A stretch of DNA of 64,000 nucleotides from Tigriopus japonicus (GCA_010645155.1 JAAGOF010000288.1:128288-192287), one strand, 5' to 3'; positions 14,531 to 27,100 are shown, counted from the stretch's first letter. Notes: generated from the sequence alone by a model not told the origin. Made by a program: numbers and translations.

Positions 14531-16382
14531 TGAGATTGCCCAACCCACCCCGAATACCTTGACAAGTTCAATTGAAAAATACGTAAGACAAGGTTGTTCA
14601 AAGCATACTTGTTCCAAGAAAATAACGCCCACGTCCCCGTAAAAAAAGTGGATCTTTGCATTTTCTCTTTACTTAAAAATAACTCTCTTGACCTATCGCT
14701 TTCCCAGACAAATATCTTTATCCCACCGGAATGATGTTTCTATTCAAAAATTTGAAATACATGTTAACCTTTTCAAACCGAGACTTGCAGTCAAAAACCT
14801 TGAAATAAAGAGAGAGAATGGGCGGAATTGGCCTATTTCTCTATTTGAACAATCGAACACACAGGCACAACGACCAAGCATCGTGGGTTCGTTCTTGTTG
14901 GCACTTAAGTTCTCGATGTTTGGAATTAGCAGGTTCTCTAGCTTGTATCATGGGATAGCACCGCTGATATTAAGGCCAAGGGAACACCTTCTTCGTGTGC
15001 ACCTGATCCCAAGGGACCACTTGGCAAAAATCGCCGAACATCTCGCAATGGAGAAGGAAGGCCTGCCAACGGATTGGTAAATTTACGGCCTTTATTGCGT
15101 GCCTACTTAATCTAGGAGCTTCTCCGATTGTATAAAAGGAAGTGAACTAGGGCAAGTTATTATTCTCACCGTAATTCCGTAGGGTATGTGGAAAAATTTC
15201 TATTGAAACTATTTAGGCCAACTAAAGCGGATTGACAGAAAATTGGAGCGAATGCCCATGTCAATAAAAGGTAACTTTATTAGTCAACTTTATTCACCCG
15301 TACGTATGTTGTGGGCTGCTAAACAGTTGTGACGTACTTGAGAAGGAACCTAATTGATTGTCTGAGAATGTGGATTTGGAATCCATCAAACTCCAAATTG
15401 CGAGAGCAACGGGAATGTTTTCTCTTTTCGTGTGGGCTCTTCTCAATTACTGGTTAATGGAGGCTGTAGGTTCTAAATGGGCTATGTCTGACCTTCAGAC
15501 AATGGGCAAAGAACTTGGAATGGTCCATACTCGTACATCTAAACTTTTTTCAACAGTTTCTCTGAGCATAACCTTCGTGCAAGTTTCAAGAACGTACCTT
15601 GGGTAAGAGCTACTTTTGGATACACCCTTGAGCTATGGAACAAAATTGAAGTATGAACTATCGACTAAAGTACTATCAATGCTTAATGCTTGAGGACGGT
15701 CTCTTTTAAGGATAAGCCATGTGAGTGTTATTGGCCTTTCTAGGGAACAACCAGTTTTGCGGCTGCTGCGGAGAACTCTCTGTATTGGATGAGCACCCAT
15801 CCTGATCCCTAGAGGACTTACGAGGCTTTATTGTGTGTCAATATTGGCGTCAATAAAGTGCTCTCCCCATGCACCTTCATCATATTTCTTCGAGGATTCA
15901 ATACAGAGATGATAAGCTAAGGGCTCAAAGAAATAATAAACCAACAATACGTTTTACGTCGAATAAGACCAATGTTTGAATTTTACCAGCGCTTTGATTT
16001 AGGTTTAGCTTACAATCTTACGTTGAATAGTGCTCTCTTCTAAAACACGAGTATCGATTTAAAAAGGTTGCCAAAACCGAGCTCAACGTGCATAAACGGT
16101 ATTTTGCACACAAGAATATCGGTCTAAATTTACTAAAGGCGTCATTGGTTCAAATAACTTTCCCCTGTACAATTCAAATGGATTTTCAAAATATGGCCCA
16201 TTGAAGAGCAAACTTCGTTTCTGTCTGTAATCTTAATTGAAAGGAATGCCAACATTCGCTGACTCATTTGGCTTTATCTCCAATCGTTATCGCTCAGTGA
16301 TTGTCTCGAAAGAGGTGATCAAGATAAATTTCATCGATCAGCTCACAATTTATTTCCTACAACAAACGTCCAGAACGTTACA
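14531..16382. other. Receptor 3' UTR and intergenic DNA; poly(A) signal at 14804
   Basis: An AATAAA signal at 14804-14809 lies 274 nt after the receptor stop codon and is a reasonable cleavage signal. The rest, up to the CIB start codon, has two unrecognised reading frames (14688-15080 and 15358-15606) without splice or domain support. The CIB promoter should lie here, but I cannot place it. Confidence 0.5.
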
Positions 16383-17895
16383 ATGGGAGGTCAACCAAGT
16401 ACGCTTGATAAAACTCTAAAGGAGTACGAAGATTTGACTTACTTGAACTTCAAACAAATCCAACAGTAAGTGTCAAAATTGAAGCCATTTCTTTTTTTCT
16501 TGGGTTTTCATTTAGGTTGTGATCAATGATCAAATTAACTTTAAAAAGACACGTTCCATTAATTCCACAATTTCAAAATGCCTTCTTTTTAGTTGTTACA
16601 AACGATTTCGGGACATTAAGGAGGGTAATGTTACCCACTTAAAGAGCTATAATTGAAGAGTGGCGCCACGTTTTTACGATTGATAAAGTAAATAATTGCT
16701 TAACATTCAAGTGTAATATCAAGAGTCCGTATCCGTTTGTTTCTTTGCATGAGTTATCTGGATAAAAGGTCGTTTGTTGAGGTAGTTTTGAAGTATGGTA
16801 GAAGCATTTCTAGAAACATGAAAGAAGCATATTAGACGGAGTACAAATAACCATGCTCGATCAAGTTTCGCTACATAGGCTGCGTTTTTCAATAACAGCT
16901 TATGCAGCGAAATTGATCGAGCATGATTTTTTTCACTCCGTCTCATATGCTTATTTCATGCTAATTTTATGCTTCTAGATATGCTTCTACTGTACTTCCA
17001 AACTACCTCAACAACTTACCTAAACTCGAAAACTAAAAGATTTGTTCAACGATGTATTTTTTTAAGAACTCAGAACATTTTTCAAAAAGAAGCTTTTTCG
17101 ATGAAATGCAGAATAACCCTAAAGTTTTTAAAAACAAAAATATTTTTTCATTTATTTTCGAAACAAATATCAAGCAAACGCAATATATGGCCCAGGCTCA
17201 AACCATGAGTGCTTCAAATCTCTTCATCTATAGCTCTGATAATCAGGTCATGGTCAGATTATCAGGGAAGATGAGTCTGACCTGACAAACATGGTACGGA
17301 CGTACGAAGAAGTGTTCGAAGGTCTTCCGGAACTGAAAGAAAATCCTTTTCGAAAGCGAATTTGCGATGTATTCTCCGTGACAGAAGGCGATAACTTGAA
17401 TTTCTTGGAATTTTTGGATATTTGTTCCGTGTTTCATGAAGACGCTCCAATAGAGGCTAAAATTAACAGAGCCTTTCAGATTTTTGGTAAGCCTTTGTTC
17501 CTTTGGATAACTAGTTGGGCATTGTGATTTGAATATCTGCTGATTGTCAATTTTCTTCCAGATTGGGATGGTGATGAATATATTGGAAGAGACGACATCG
17601 AAAAGGTGATTCAAATCATTGCTCCTCCTGAAAAGCCTTTAAATGTGCAAACCGATGCAACAGCAGCTCCTGAAAAATCTTCACGTGAAAAAGTGGATAC
17701 TGCAGCAGTAGCAAATGAGGTATAAGTGTGAAAAAGATAACATTTTTTTGAATTATTCATTTTGACCATTTTTCTGGATTGCAGATATTCAACGAGACAA
17801 ATTGTGATCCCAAAGGACTCCGAAAATTTCATATGCAAGAGATATTGGAAAAATCTCCCGATTTCAGCAACAATTTCAGTTTCTCATTGCAATAA
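16383..17895 (+). CDS. Calcium- and integrin-binding (CIB) family EF-hand protein
   Basis: Five exons (16383-16465, 16593-16624, 17247-17486, 17562-17719, 17785-17895) join in phase to encode 207 residues; vertebrate CIBs have about 187-191. The N-terminus MGGQPS has Gly2 and Ser6, an N-myristoylation consensus known from the family, followed by the CIB-like LDKTLKEYEDLTYLN. LPELKENPFRKRIC and the FLEFLDICSVF helix are family hallmarks. The EF-3 loop is at residues 119-130 (DWDGDEYIGRDD); position 12 is Asp, as in CIB1, but position 6 is Glu instead of the usual Gly. The EF-4 region (about 175-190, NCDPKGLRKF) has lost the Asp-x-Asp-x-Asp-Gly pattern, and an Ala/Lys-rich insert precedes it. 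The C-terminus, KSPDFSNNFSFSLQ, matches the CIB SPDF tail. These proteins bind integrin tails and other membrane partners in a Ca/Mg-dependent way. Which CIB it represents is unresolved; the acceptor at 17247 is the least certain junction. Confidence 0.87.
16772..17015. repeat. Imperfect palindromic MITE in CIB intron 2
   Basis: The left arm begins TTGTTGAGGTAGTTTTGAAG; the reverse complement of the right end begins TTGTTGAGGTAGTTTGGAAG. Pairing continues inward through GTAGAAGCAT, TCTAGAA, AGACGGAGT and GCTCGATCAA to a short centre, so the 244-bp stretch can fold into one long hairpin. It lies in the 622-bp intron between CIB exons 2 and 3. Similar words (GTAGAAGCAT, GAAGCATATTA, AATAACCAT) occur in the 42-43 kb palindrome, suggesting one family. 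Confidence 0.75.
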
Positions 17896-18900
17896 CATGA
17901 TTGTATGAACCACAAATAAATTAACGGTTTGACCGATTTAAAATCTTAAACGATCTTAGACCCTATTTTCAGGCATCAATGTATTTAGTTGGTCGGTTAA
18001 CGAAGTCTGAATTTGTCACCTACAACGTTGACTTAGTAGAACTTACTTAAAAGGTCAATCAAGGAAAAAATAGTCAAGATTATATACTAGGTGGGGTGAA
18101 AAGTAACCTCCTTGACCGACAAAATGCAATGCTATTGCAAAATATGCTTATGGTGCCTTGTAGTTCATTCATATTTAGGCATTCATTTCAAATTTCATTG
18201 GATTTTTGCCCTTCATTTTTTTAACAGCTCATTGATGTTGACGTGTTTGGCATCATGTTGAAATTCTACCTGGTATTGAACCGTTTAAAAAATACTGCAT
18301 CTATCTATAGTGCATCTGGTCTAGAAGAAAATGGAGTGGTGTAGAAACCCCTCCAACAAAAAGAAAAAAAAATATTTGAAATATTACTGTCCGCCATGAT
18401 TTAAGAGCTCATAGAATCTCGATCGTTCATCCACGTTTTAGGCAAAGGACCTAAAAACTGTGCATAAACCTTGAGCCGTCCATACTTTCCTATTTAGTCG
18501 ATAGCATTCCAAATATCATTATCAAGAGTAGATTGGATCTTAGGTCGTTCAAATCTATTCTCACATAATAAAAATATTTCAGTTCAAAATTACGACAAAC
18601 CTCTCATGTCAGGATGTAGTCAATTAACGAAGTCCCATGTCATGTCTTTTCAACAATATCTCGGTTATTTAATCGCCCCTCTCAGACAGGGATAACCTAT
18701 ATAATAGTATAAATACAGGGGTTCCTGTCTCAGACAACAACATCCTAAATTTGCTTTTTAGGCGCAACTTTTGCGGATGTTAATCACGCACCCTCGCCTT
18801 ATTGTTTTCCGTTTCCGAGACACCTTCTTCAACTTGACTTTCCCATCTCGTCTTTCTCGGCAAGTTCCAATTCCAAACTTAGAAAGATAGTAAAAAAAAG
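17896..18900. other. Intergenic DNA between convergent CIB and nuclear receptor genes
   Basis: An AATAAA at 17915-17920, 20 nt past the CIB stop, is the likely CIB poly(A) signal. The rest is AT-rich without a gene. A 30-bp word at 18687-18716 recurs almost unchanged at 29879-29908. No canonical AATAAA was found directly after the receptor stop on the minus strand. Confidence 0.5.
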
Positions 18901-20304
18901 TTAGAAAATTCCTCCACGTGGCCTTGTTTTAAAGATTCGCTCGTGGAAAGTCTCAAAAACTTGTCGGCAAGGCTCAAAAATCATCATAGTCTCAGACAAC
19001 TTGGCCCTTGCTCGTCCTTGGTAATGGGTCCTTAGGTATCGATGTAAAAGCACCAAATACTTTTCTTGTGTAGCTTGGATCTTGGCTTTATCCTGAAGCG
19101 AGACGGCAAACTCGGTGGCGAACATAATAATGTGGCTTAACAGCATGACAATGATGTAATCGGCACTACTTTGGGAGGATTCTCGAAGGCCAGAATTGAC
19201 CTCATGCACTAAGTTGTCGTGTCTTTGAATGAGGTCTTGAGTTGCTGAATTTGAGCGGAAGGTGACGTCAATGGTTAGATTTTTTGGCTTCTTGCCCAAG
19301 AGCTGATTGGCCTCAAACACCATAAGGATTTTGTCGATCTCAGGTTCGCGATCGCGAAACTCGTAACCGTGCTTGAGAAACTCTTCGTAGAACGTACACA
19401 GATCTGGCGTGTAGCTGTACACACTCCAGAGAAGGCCAAAGATACTGGGAAAGTTGTGACTGATCAAGGTCATTCGGTCAAACGGGGTGAGTGAGGCCAT
19501 GTCATCGATACTGAAGAAATAGTTGATGGTGGCTTGTTTATTGGTTTCCGTAAACGCCTCGGATATCATGGAAGGTCCGCCACCTTGATCGTTCAGAGCC
19601 CTCAAGAAGGTCATGAATTCTTGCTCATTTTGGGAGAATAATTGGTAGTAGCTTCGATAACCGAAGCTCAACAGGTTCTTGTAGATGCTTAAGGCCTTGT
19701 CCACCTCATGTTCTGTGAAAATCTGACTTAAATTAGCTGTCTTGACCATGGCTTTGATGGGAAGGATCAGTTTGCTCTTGGGAGGCAATCCGGATTTATC
19801 ATGAGTCATCACGTAACAAGTCTTCATTCCGGATTGTAAGCACTTTTGAAATCGACACCATTTACAGTTCTTCCGTGATCTGGCGGTGATGCGACAATTC
19901 TGAGTGCCTTTGCAGCAAATGAATTTCAAATGGAAGCGATTTCGCACCGATCTTTGAAAGAACCCTCGGCAGCTGATACACGCTTGAACCCCATAGTAGA
20001 AATGTTTTCCGGCCACATCATTGCATATTGGGCACAAAGGCTGTTGGGTTCCCACTTCGCTCTGGGTCTCTTCCAGGTCTTCACTTGAGCTACTCACTTG
20101 CATAAAAGGTTGAATTGGGGTCATGGGCTCCACTTGAGAAAAATGACTTTCACTTTCGATTGGTGGACCATTGGATCGAGGGGCAAAATCGAGGGAGTTT
20201 GGAGACGAGAAATCTTTTTCCAGTCCGGCCAAATCGTCACAAATATACTTAAGAATATCAAAGGAACTCTCCATGATATTGGAGGCAAGAGAAATCTCAG
20301 GCAT
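18901..20304 (-). CDS. Intronless orphan nuclear receptor with divergent P-box
   Basis: One uninterrupted frame of 467 residues. The DNA-binding domain is at residues 91-160: zinc finger 1 uses Cys91, 94, 109 and 112, zinc finger 2 Cys131, 137, 147 and 150, followed by RFQKCLQSGM. Fourteen residues separate Cys94 and Cys109 where most nuclear receptors have 13, and the P-box reads CISCRGFF instead of the common CEGCKGFF. The ligand-binding region (about 185-460) has helical character and a canonical-looking core (SLTPFDRMTLISHNFP), but I see no clear AF-2 activation helix at the C-terminus. Such proteins bind DNA response elements in the nucleus; ligand and target are unknown. No intron is needed, unlike its neighbour, and the ATG context is acceptable. 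The gene follows, on the same strand, the second receptor's proposed last exon by about 0.8 kb. Confidence 0.93.
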   Translation of the reverse strand: MPEISLASNIMESSFDILKYICDDLAGLEKDFSSPNSLDFAPRSNGPPIESESHFSQVEPMTPIQPFMQVSSSSEDLEETQSEVGTQQPLCPICNDVAGKHFYYGVQACISCRGFFQRSVRNRFHLKFICCKGTQNCRITARSRKNCKWCRFQKCLQSGMKTCYVMTHDKSGLPPKSKLILPIKAMVKTANLSQIFTEHEVDKALSIYKNLLSFGYRSYYQLFSQNEQEFMTFLRALNDQGGGPSMISEAFTETNKQATINYFFSIDDMASLTPFDRMTLISHNFPSIFGLLWSVYSYTPDLCTFYEEFLKHGYEFRDREPEIDKILMVFEANQLLGKKPKNLTIDVTFRSNSATQDLIQRHDNLVHEVNSGLRESSQSSADYIIVMLLSHIIMFATEFAVSLQDKAKIQATQEKYLVLLHRYLRTHYQGRARAKLSETMMIFEPCRQVFETFHERIFKTRPRGGIF

Positions 20305-21118
20305 GCCTCAGTTTGACCAAATCTTATCTGGAACCAGGGTATCAAGTCGACCACAGAAAGAAGTGTTTGTGTGCCTTGTTGCTGCGTAAAAACTGGGCGA
20401 AGATAGACAGAGAGAGAGAGAGATTAGTAAGTCAAGTGCAAGAACAGGATTGGCCCACGAAGACAGTCAATATTCATGGCCGGACCTTCATTTCTCTGAT
20501 AAGTACCAGGGTCATTGAATGCGATCGTCCAATTTGTGTTATGAAAATCCTTAAGATCGGATTCTTCCCAGCCCACATGTGAAAAAAAAAATATGGCCTT
20601 GAGTCTCATAGAATGAATAAAATTGAAGCCGAAACAATTGGTACGAATTTGAACGACTGGGATTTTGCCGTTGCCTGCTTCCTTTTTTATCTTTGTTCTT
20701 CAACTTCTTTGGTAGGAACATCGTTTCTTTTTTAAACCGGAGTTTACATGTGCATTAACGAGCCCTGATTAAGAAACCTTGAGATCCGTATTGAAGGGGT
20801 TTAATCCTAAGGTTTAATCTTGACGGGATGTGGACTAAACTAAGCAGGATTGGGATTGTCGGGTTTAAAGGATTATACCCTCTAAATTGACTTCCTGAGA
20901 ACGGTTAAGCAAAAGAACTGAAGGTCATTACAAAGTGAAAATGAATACCAGCGGTGGCCTTTTTTTCCTGTTTATTACGTTAAGCACAAGTACGAGTATC
21001 TCCATCTGATTTGGAGAATGGACATTCATCATAATAGTATTAATACCGGTTGCTATCCACTCTTCCACTCTCTCCATGTTTTTGGGGGAACCTAATTGAG
21101 GTTCTCACCAATGTTTTG
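20305..21118. other. Intergenic DNA between the two nuclear receptor genes
   Basis: This stretch should hold the promoter of the intronless receptor and the 3' UTR of the split receptor. A minus-strand AATAAA at 20971-20976 could end the latter, about 145 nt after its stop codon. A short GA repeat lies near 20410. No TATA box was placed. Confidence 0.45.
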
Positions 21119-24100
21119 TCAGTTAAAGCCGTATAAGGCTCGATATTCCACCAGTGTCTGTTCCAAATCCTGATTGCGAAGTAGGTACAATGTCAGTGAG
21201 TCTAAGCCCTTGAGTATATCATGATCTCCGAGACCCGGCATAGTTTTTGAATTTGCGAAAAGTTCCCGGGCCAAAATGAAATGGAAGGACTCCAAACACA
21301 TATGAGGAGATATCTGAAAAGCAAAATTCACAAAATGTTAGGCATGGTTGGTAGGGGGTATCCCGTCGAAAAAGTGTCCCGGTTATATCCCCTGGGATAC
21401 ACGGGATTTTACCCAAGGAAAAAGGGGATAAAAGGAATTTTCCCACTTTTTCAAGCCTTTTGTTTCAATATTTCTGTAAATAAGTTTGTTTCTTTCTGTC
21501 TTTTGTTATGTTCATTGTGCATGAACTTTTCTGACACAAATAATATTCAATTAGGAAGATTTCTTTAATATCATCATGTCACATCAAGGGCCGTGATTGT
21601 CAATTGCCAAAGGTGAAAGAGCTTAAACTGATGTCTTTTTTTCCTCGTGTGATGTCATTCTCATCACTGTAGGGCTCCACATTTCATGAAAATCCATTTG
21701 ATTTCACCTTTCCGTTATTTTTGCAGTCTTTTCAATATCTTGGTTGATTTGCATTTTGACCTTGTCGAAATTAGGTATTTTTCCCAAATTCTTAAAGAAC
21801 ATTGATATTTTCTTGCCTTTGACATGTTTCACCAAATTTAACATCTTTTTCCCTTTGGGATGCTAAACTGATTTTTTTTTTCTGTTGAGGTTTTCATGAT
21901 AAATCACATCTATTCACTCCTCATGTGCAATTCCTTGATTGGATGAAAGATATATTGCAAGTAAGGAAGAGAAAGATTTTTTAGCACCATGTTGGAAAAC
22001 TTCTAGCTACAAAGGTTTAAGATTGCTCTTTGACATTTGTATTTGAAGTATTGTCAATAGGTTTTCAGTTCAAGAATGACAGTGTGAGAACAAATTTGTT
22101 CCAAGTCCAGATCTTTCAGACAAAAAATAGCAGTTTTACCACACTAAGAACAATTTAATTTACAATCATTGTTCATTTGATTTTTTTTAATTTTTTTTGA
22201 AAAACCAAGAGCTATGAATGATTTTAATGGTTTTTATGGCTATTTTATTTATTCCAAATGTTTTTCCACTTTGGGCTCTTTTCGGATTTTGTTTTACATT
22301 TTGTTGCATTTGATTTTTTGATGTATTTTTGGCGTTTTTATTTGCTTAATTTGTGCATCCCCAATCATCACAAAAGAGTCGCACTTTAAACCTTTTTAAA
22401 GGTTTATTATTATTGTTTTATTGCGATGATTGAGTCATCATTATTGTCGTGACAAAAGTAAAGAGCATGATATGGATGTGAAGGCTCTCCACAATTTTCG
22501 CATTGGCAAGTAGTCGTTGGTGTAGTGTGGAATTCTTTTTTGGCGCAGGTCATATGATGGTTTGAATCCAAAATTTCGCCAAATATTTTTCGCCTCTTGG
22601 AAGGGCATGAAGGGATGGCGAAGAGCATTCTGCTTCTCCAGAAATATGTGGGGACTAACGGGATGATTGAAGGACTAGTAGGAGAAGGAAGGAGGTTGAG
22701 GAAGGAAAGTTGCAAACCGGCGAAGTCAGTGCCCAACTTTAGAGACGAGGTCCTGTTAGTCGAGATATTCTGAAGGAATAGTTGAAAGGGGTAGGTGTTG
22801 GAGAGGAAGTGAATAATGGAGTTGTTGGAATGAAAGGCAATACCAAGGTAACGTTTTAAGTGTTTAGTGAAGATTGAGTTGGCAGAGTCCCAACTGTTTT
22901 GGGAAATTGGCGAGGAGATCCAAATTGGTAAGGCGTACTCGTATATGGGGAGAATATATATTTGAAAAACCCGGAGGACGAGATCCAGGGGTAATTCACG
23001 GAGCTTCAGGCGTTGAAATAAGAACCCAATGCGTGCTCGGGCTCGAATATTGACGGCTTGAAGATGAGCTGAAGAGACCATTTGGGAGGTTAGGGTTAAC
23101 CCAAGATAGTTGAATTGGTTCACCCTCTCCAGCACTATCCCTCCAAGTTTGAGCTCGCACAAAGGGAGCCTTCCTCTATGGAAAACAAGGAGCTTTGATT
23201 TCTTTGCGTTAACTTCCAGGTTGAAAAGTTTGCAGTAGGCCCCCAGATCATTAAGGGCCTTCTGCAAATCTTCTTCAGATTTGCCAAGAAGGCACAAGTC
23301 GTCTGCGTATTGGATGGAGGGGATTCGTCGACCCCCGATACTCACACCATCATGTGTAATGTGGGTGGGGAAATCATGAAGGAAAAGATTGAATAGGATC
23401 GGAGAGCAAGGATCACCTTGTAGTACTCCATTGTTGGATTTGAATGGTCGAGATCGCCTTCCTCCCGAGCGGATCACCAGCTTTGTTCCTCGAAGAATGT
23501 TGAAAAGCGTCGAAGATAATGAGTGGGGAAACTTGAGGGAGTTAAGTTTTTGGAAGAGTAAGGAACGGTCGATAAGGTCGAACGCTTTCCGGAGGTCGAT
23601 AAAGGCTGCGTAAGTTCGTTGTTTCCTTTCCAACCGTTGAGATATTGCTTCTTTCAGTAGTGCCGTAGCTCCACATGTATTTTTCCCTCTCGTGAATCCA
23701 AACTGTAAGGAGGGAAGCAGGGACGACTTTTCTGTATATGACATTAACCGCGAATTTAAGATGGTTGCGAACACTTTGAGAAAAGGATCTTGGATAGCAA
23801 TGGTTCTGAAGTTATTGGGGTCAGTTTTTGACCCTTTTTTATGGAGGAAGAACAACGTTGAATTCAGCCAAACTTCGGGCACCGTGGTCGTCTGGAGTAT
23901 GTTTGAGTATATCGTGGATAAGATGGGAATTAGGTCCTTTGCCAGCATTTTCAGATGCACTGGGGAATAGCCGTGCAAGCTGATAGCTTTGCTCTTCTGT
24001 CGCTCCAATGCTGCTCCCACCTCTAAAGGAGAAATGGGGATAACGAGAGGGTGAGTCTCCTGTTCAGTCTCAACGGGTTCGCTGTAAGGGACTTTTGAGA

Positions 24101-27100
24101 GGTGTGGGTCGGGTAGTATTGGTTCGTCCAATTTCCGGTACAAATCAAGGCAATGTGATAGAAATGTGTCGATGTCTATACTTGAGCTCGGCTCTGAGGA
24201 ACTAGCTTTTTTGTAAAGTTGAGACAGGTTCCCGTTTTTTGCGTCATCCAGCAATCTTTCACATTCGGCCAATTGAGCCCCTCTCTCGGCTTGTCGTAAT
24301 GCTTTGTGGTAAGCCGCCCTTGTGATAGCGTATGATTTGTACACTGGTTTGCCCGATTTTATTTGCCTCAAAAGATCCATCACCTGGTTGTGCATGTTCT
24401 TCAAAAGCGGAGAGTACCAAGGTTTCTTTAAGTGTCCGTTTCGGTTCGAACTTGGTTTTAGTTGGGGAGAGAACCATTCTGTGAGTTTCTCAGGAGTTGG
24501 GTTACACTCGCTAAGCATTCGCAGACGGATAGACACTTGCTCCAGATCCACTCCTTTGAATGGAGGTATGAGCGAACTGTTGTTGGAGGTACGGCAGGGT
24601 ACGCGAATGATGGCGCTTATGGGCTTGTGATCGGAAACGGACATTTCATGGACCAGCGTTTGTTCTGTCACCAGGAGGCTGGACACGAAGATATGGTCCA
24701 GACACGACGAGCCTGCTGAGTGAATAAACGTATGACATTCCGGATCCGATCCTAGGTAAATATTGAAATGCTCCAAAAAAGTAATCAATTCATCCATTTC
24801 CTGTGAGTCGGGTAACTCTTAACTCTTAAACTCATCGACTTTTGAGCAATGGTCAAAACTATCTCAAGACTGGTGATTTGACAAGCTACTAGGAGCAACA
24901 TGGACACACTTGATCAAATTAGGGTCATTAGAACAAACCAAGTCTAGAACATTTTTTGCTCTGGTTGCTACGCCAACTTGTTGGGAGATTACGCTAAATC
25001 GCAAACTCTTCGATTTTTTTGAAAGACAGCGATGCCAAATTCGAAATGGGAATATACTCATCCGAACTAACCTCTCACTCTAGAATGCTTGCCGGAAAAT
25101 TGAAGTCGGCAACTACAAAGAGTCGAGAACAAACCACTCAATCCAGCTCCGTTCCAATGATTTGGAGAGCTGATTGAAATAAAGAAGAGCTACAAGAAGG
25201 GGGCCGATACATTTTTACAACCGTAAGAGCCTTGACATGACAAATCAGGACTTCTATTTCTCCAGTCGACAATTTAATATGACTTAAGTCTTTCGTGACA
25301 TATAGACATACGCCCCCATGTGAGAAAATGGGTTTATTAGGCCGTACTCTATCACAACGAACTTAGCCTAAACCCAGCTATTGCTACTTCTTCGTCTAAA
25401 ACTCCTGGACAAAGCCAAGTCTCTGTAATGGAGATGAAGGAGACCTCTCTATCAATGGCTAACTCCTCAAGTACTCTAACCTTTGTGCTGTCTTTTTTGG
25501 AAATCAGACAATGCACATTCAAATAGAGCCCTTTTATGGGCTTAAGGTCTTCCGATGGACCAAGTCTATCAGTTCTTGGACCTTCCTGTCTAACCTTAAA
25601 AAATCCCTGCTTACTAACAAAATTTTGCCCTACAAGAAGGGTTTGTTGGGGTGTGAGGGTCGGGGGCAGTCACATTGCTGTAGAAGCTGGATTGCCCATG
25701 GGTGAAAGTGGAAGAAGGGGCGAGATTATGGATGTTTAGGAGAAGGGTGGAGACGAGAGAGAGAGATTGGTTTTGGGGTGAGGGAAGGAAAATGGAACAG
25801 GGAATTGGGAGGAGGAGGACGAGAACGGGGAGGGGGGATGCTAAAAGGATGATTTTTTGGGGGGATGGGTTGGGGATTGGAGGCTAACCTATAACCATGT
25901 CCAGGAGACAAAGATTTTGTTGGTCTCTGTTCCCTTCACAATCGATTAAACCTTACATGTTTATTGATGTTTTTCGGGAAACATATGTTCTTCAGCCTTT
26001 GTCAAAGTTAGTTGATATTCCAAGTAGTTAATAAGAATAGGTTTTTTTAGAGAATTTCTATCGTCATAGAGTGAAAGGCAAAGGAGGTTGCGTCAGTTTG
26101 ATTTTTATGTTTCGCCCATTTTGAGTTTTCACAAAATATAGCCTAACTAAGGACATCTTATTGGTGTCATCCTTGCCTAAACTTGATTTAGTTTGGCACA
26201 GATTTCGCGTGGGCAAGGATGGTTTTAGGCTGGGTTGAGTTGGCTTAGGTAATGCTAGAAAGGTAAGTACATCTTAAATGCATCTTATGAGCTTCAAACG
26301 CTTCCTTTTTGCATTTTTTGAACGCTCAAATCTAACTTGCACTGTTTTTTTTGGCCAGGCTGATTGAACATCAAGCAGGGTACAATAAACTGGGAAAAAC
26401 TTATTTTTAAGTTTATGAGTTATCATACCGTTCAATTACGTGATGACTACGTAATTACGTGATTAATTAACGTGATTAATAAATGATCTAAGATTCACAC
26501 AAGCCAGGATAACTTTCAAAATACACACTTGGTCCGATTAATACAATGAAAATTCGAAGGAACAATATATTTGTTGCAAAAACCTCACATTTTAGAACAA
26601 TGATCGCACCCAGTGTGTATTTTTGAAATCTGTCCTGAAGTACAGTGGTTCCTGTGCAGTGGTCTAGTGTCCTCAGTTTGAAGAAACTGGTGAAACATCT
26701 TTGGACGTGCTTGACCTTTTGCAAACCTGCCGAACTCATTGGAGCCCAAATGGGGGAAGCATATTCAAGATGCGGTTGAACAATCGACTTGTACAGAGTT
26801 AGCATCGTAATACTATCTCTGGACTTAAAAGTGAGATAGATATAGCCACACATTTGAAATGCCTGTCCCACCTTCAGCTGGCCATGCTCATCGAACTTTC
26901 CAAAACACGGAGGACAACTATTTTTACATATATAACTCTTTATATAACCTCACCCTCATTTTTACTTCAACCACACGTTCTATTTGTTTCTCAAAAATGC
27001 ATACATGTAATACTGACCAGTTATTTTTTTACTGAAACATGTGTTTTGTGCAAAAATAAACTCCCGATACAACAACAACAACTCTTAAATCCCTCATGGA

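Noticed and set aside
14688..15080. 130-codon plus-strand frame after the receptor gene
   Set aside because: No ATG context, domain or splice support; the receptor's poly(A) signal lies within it.
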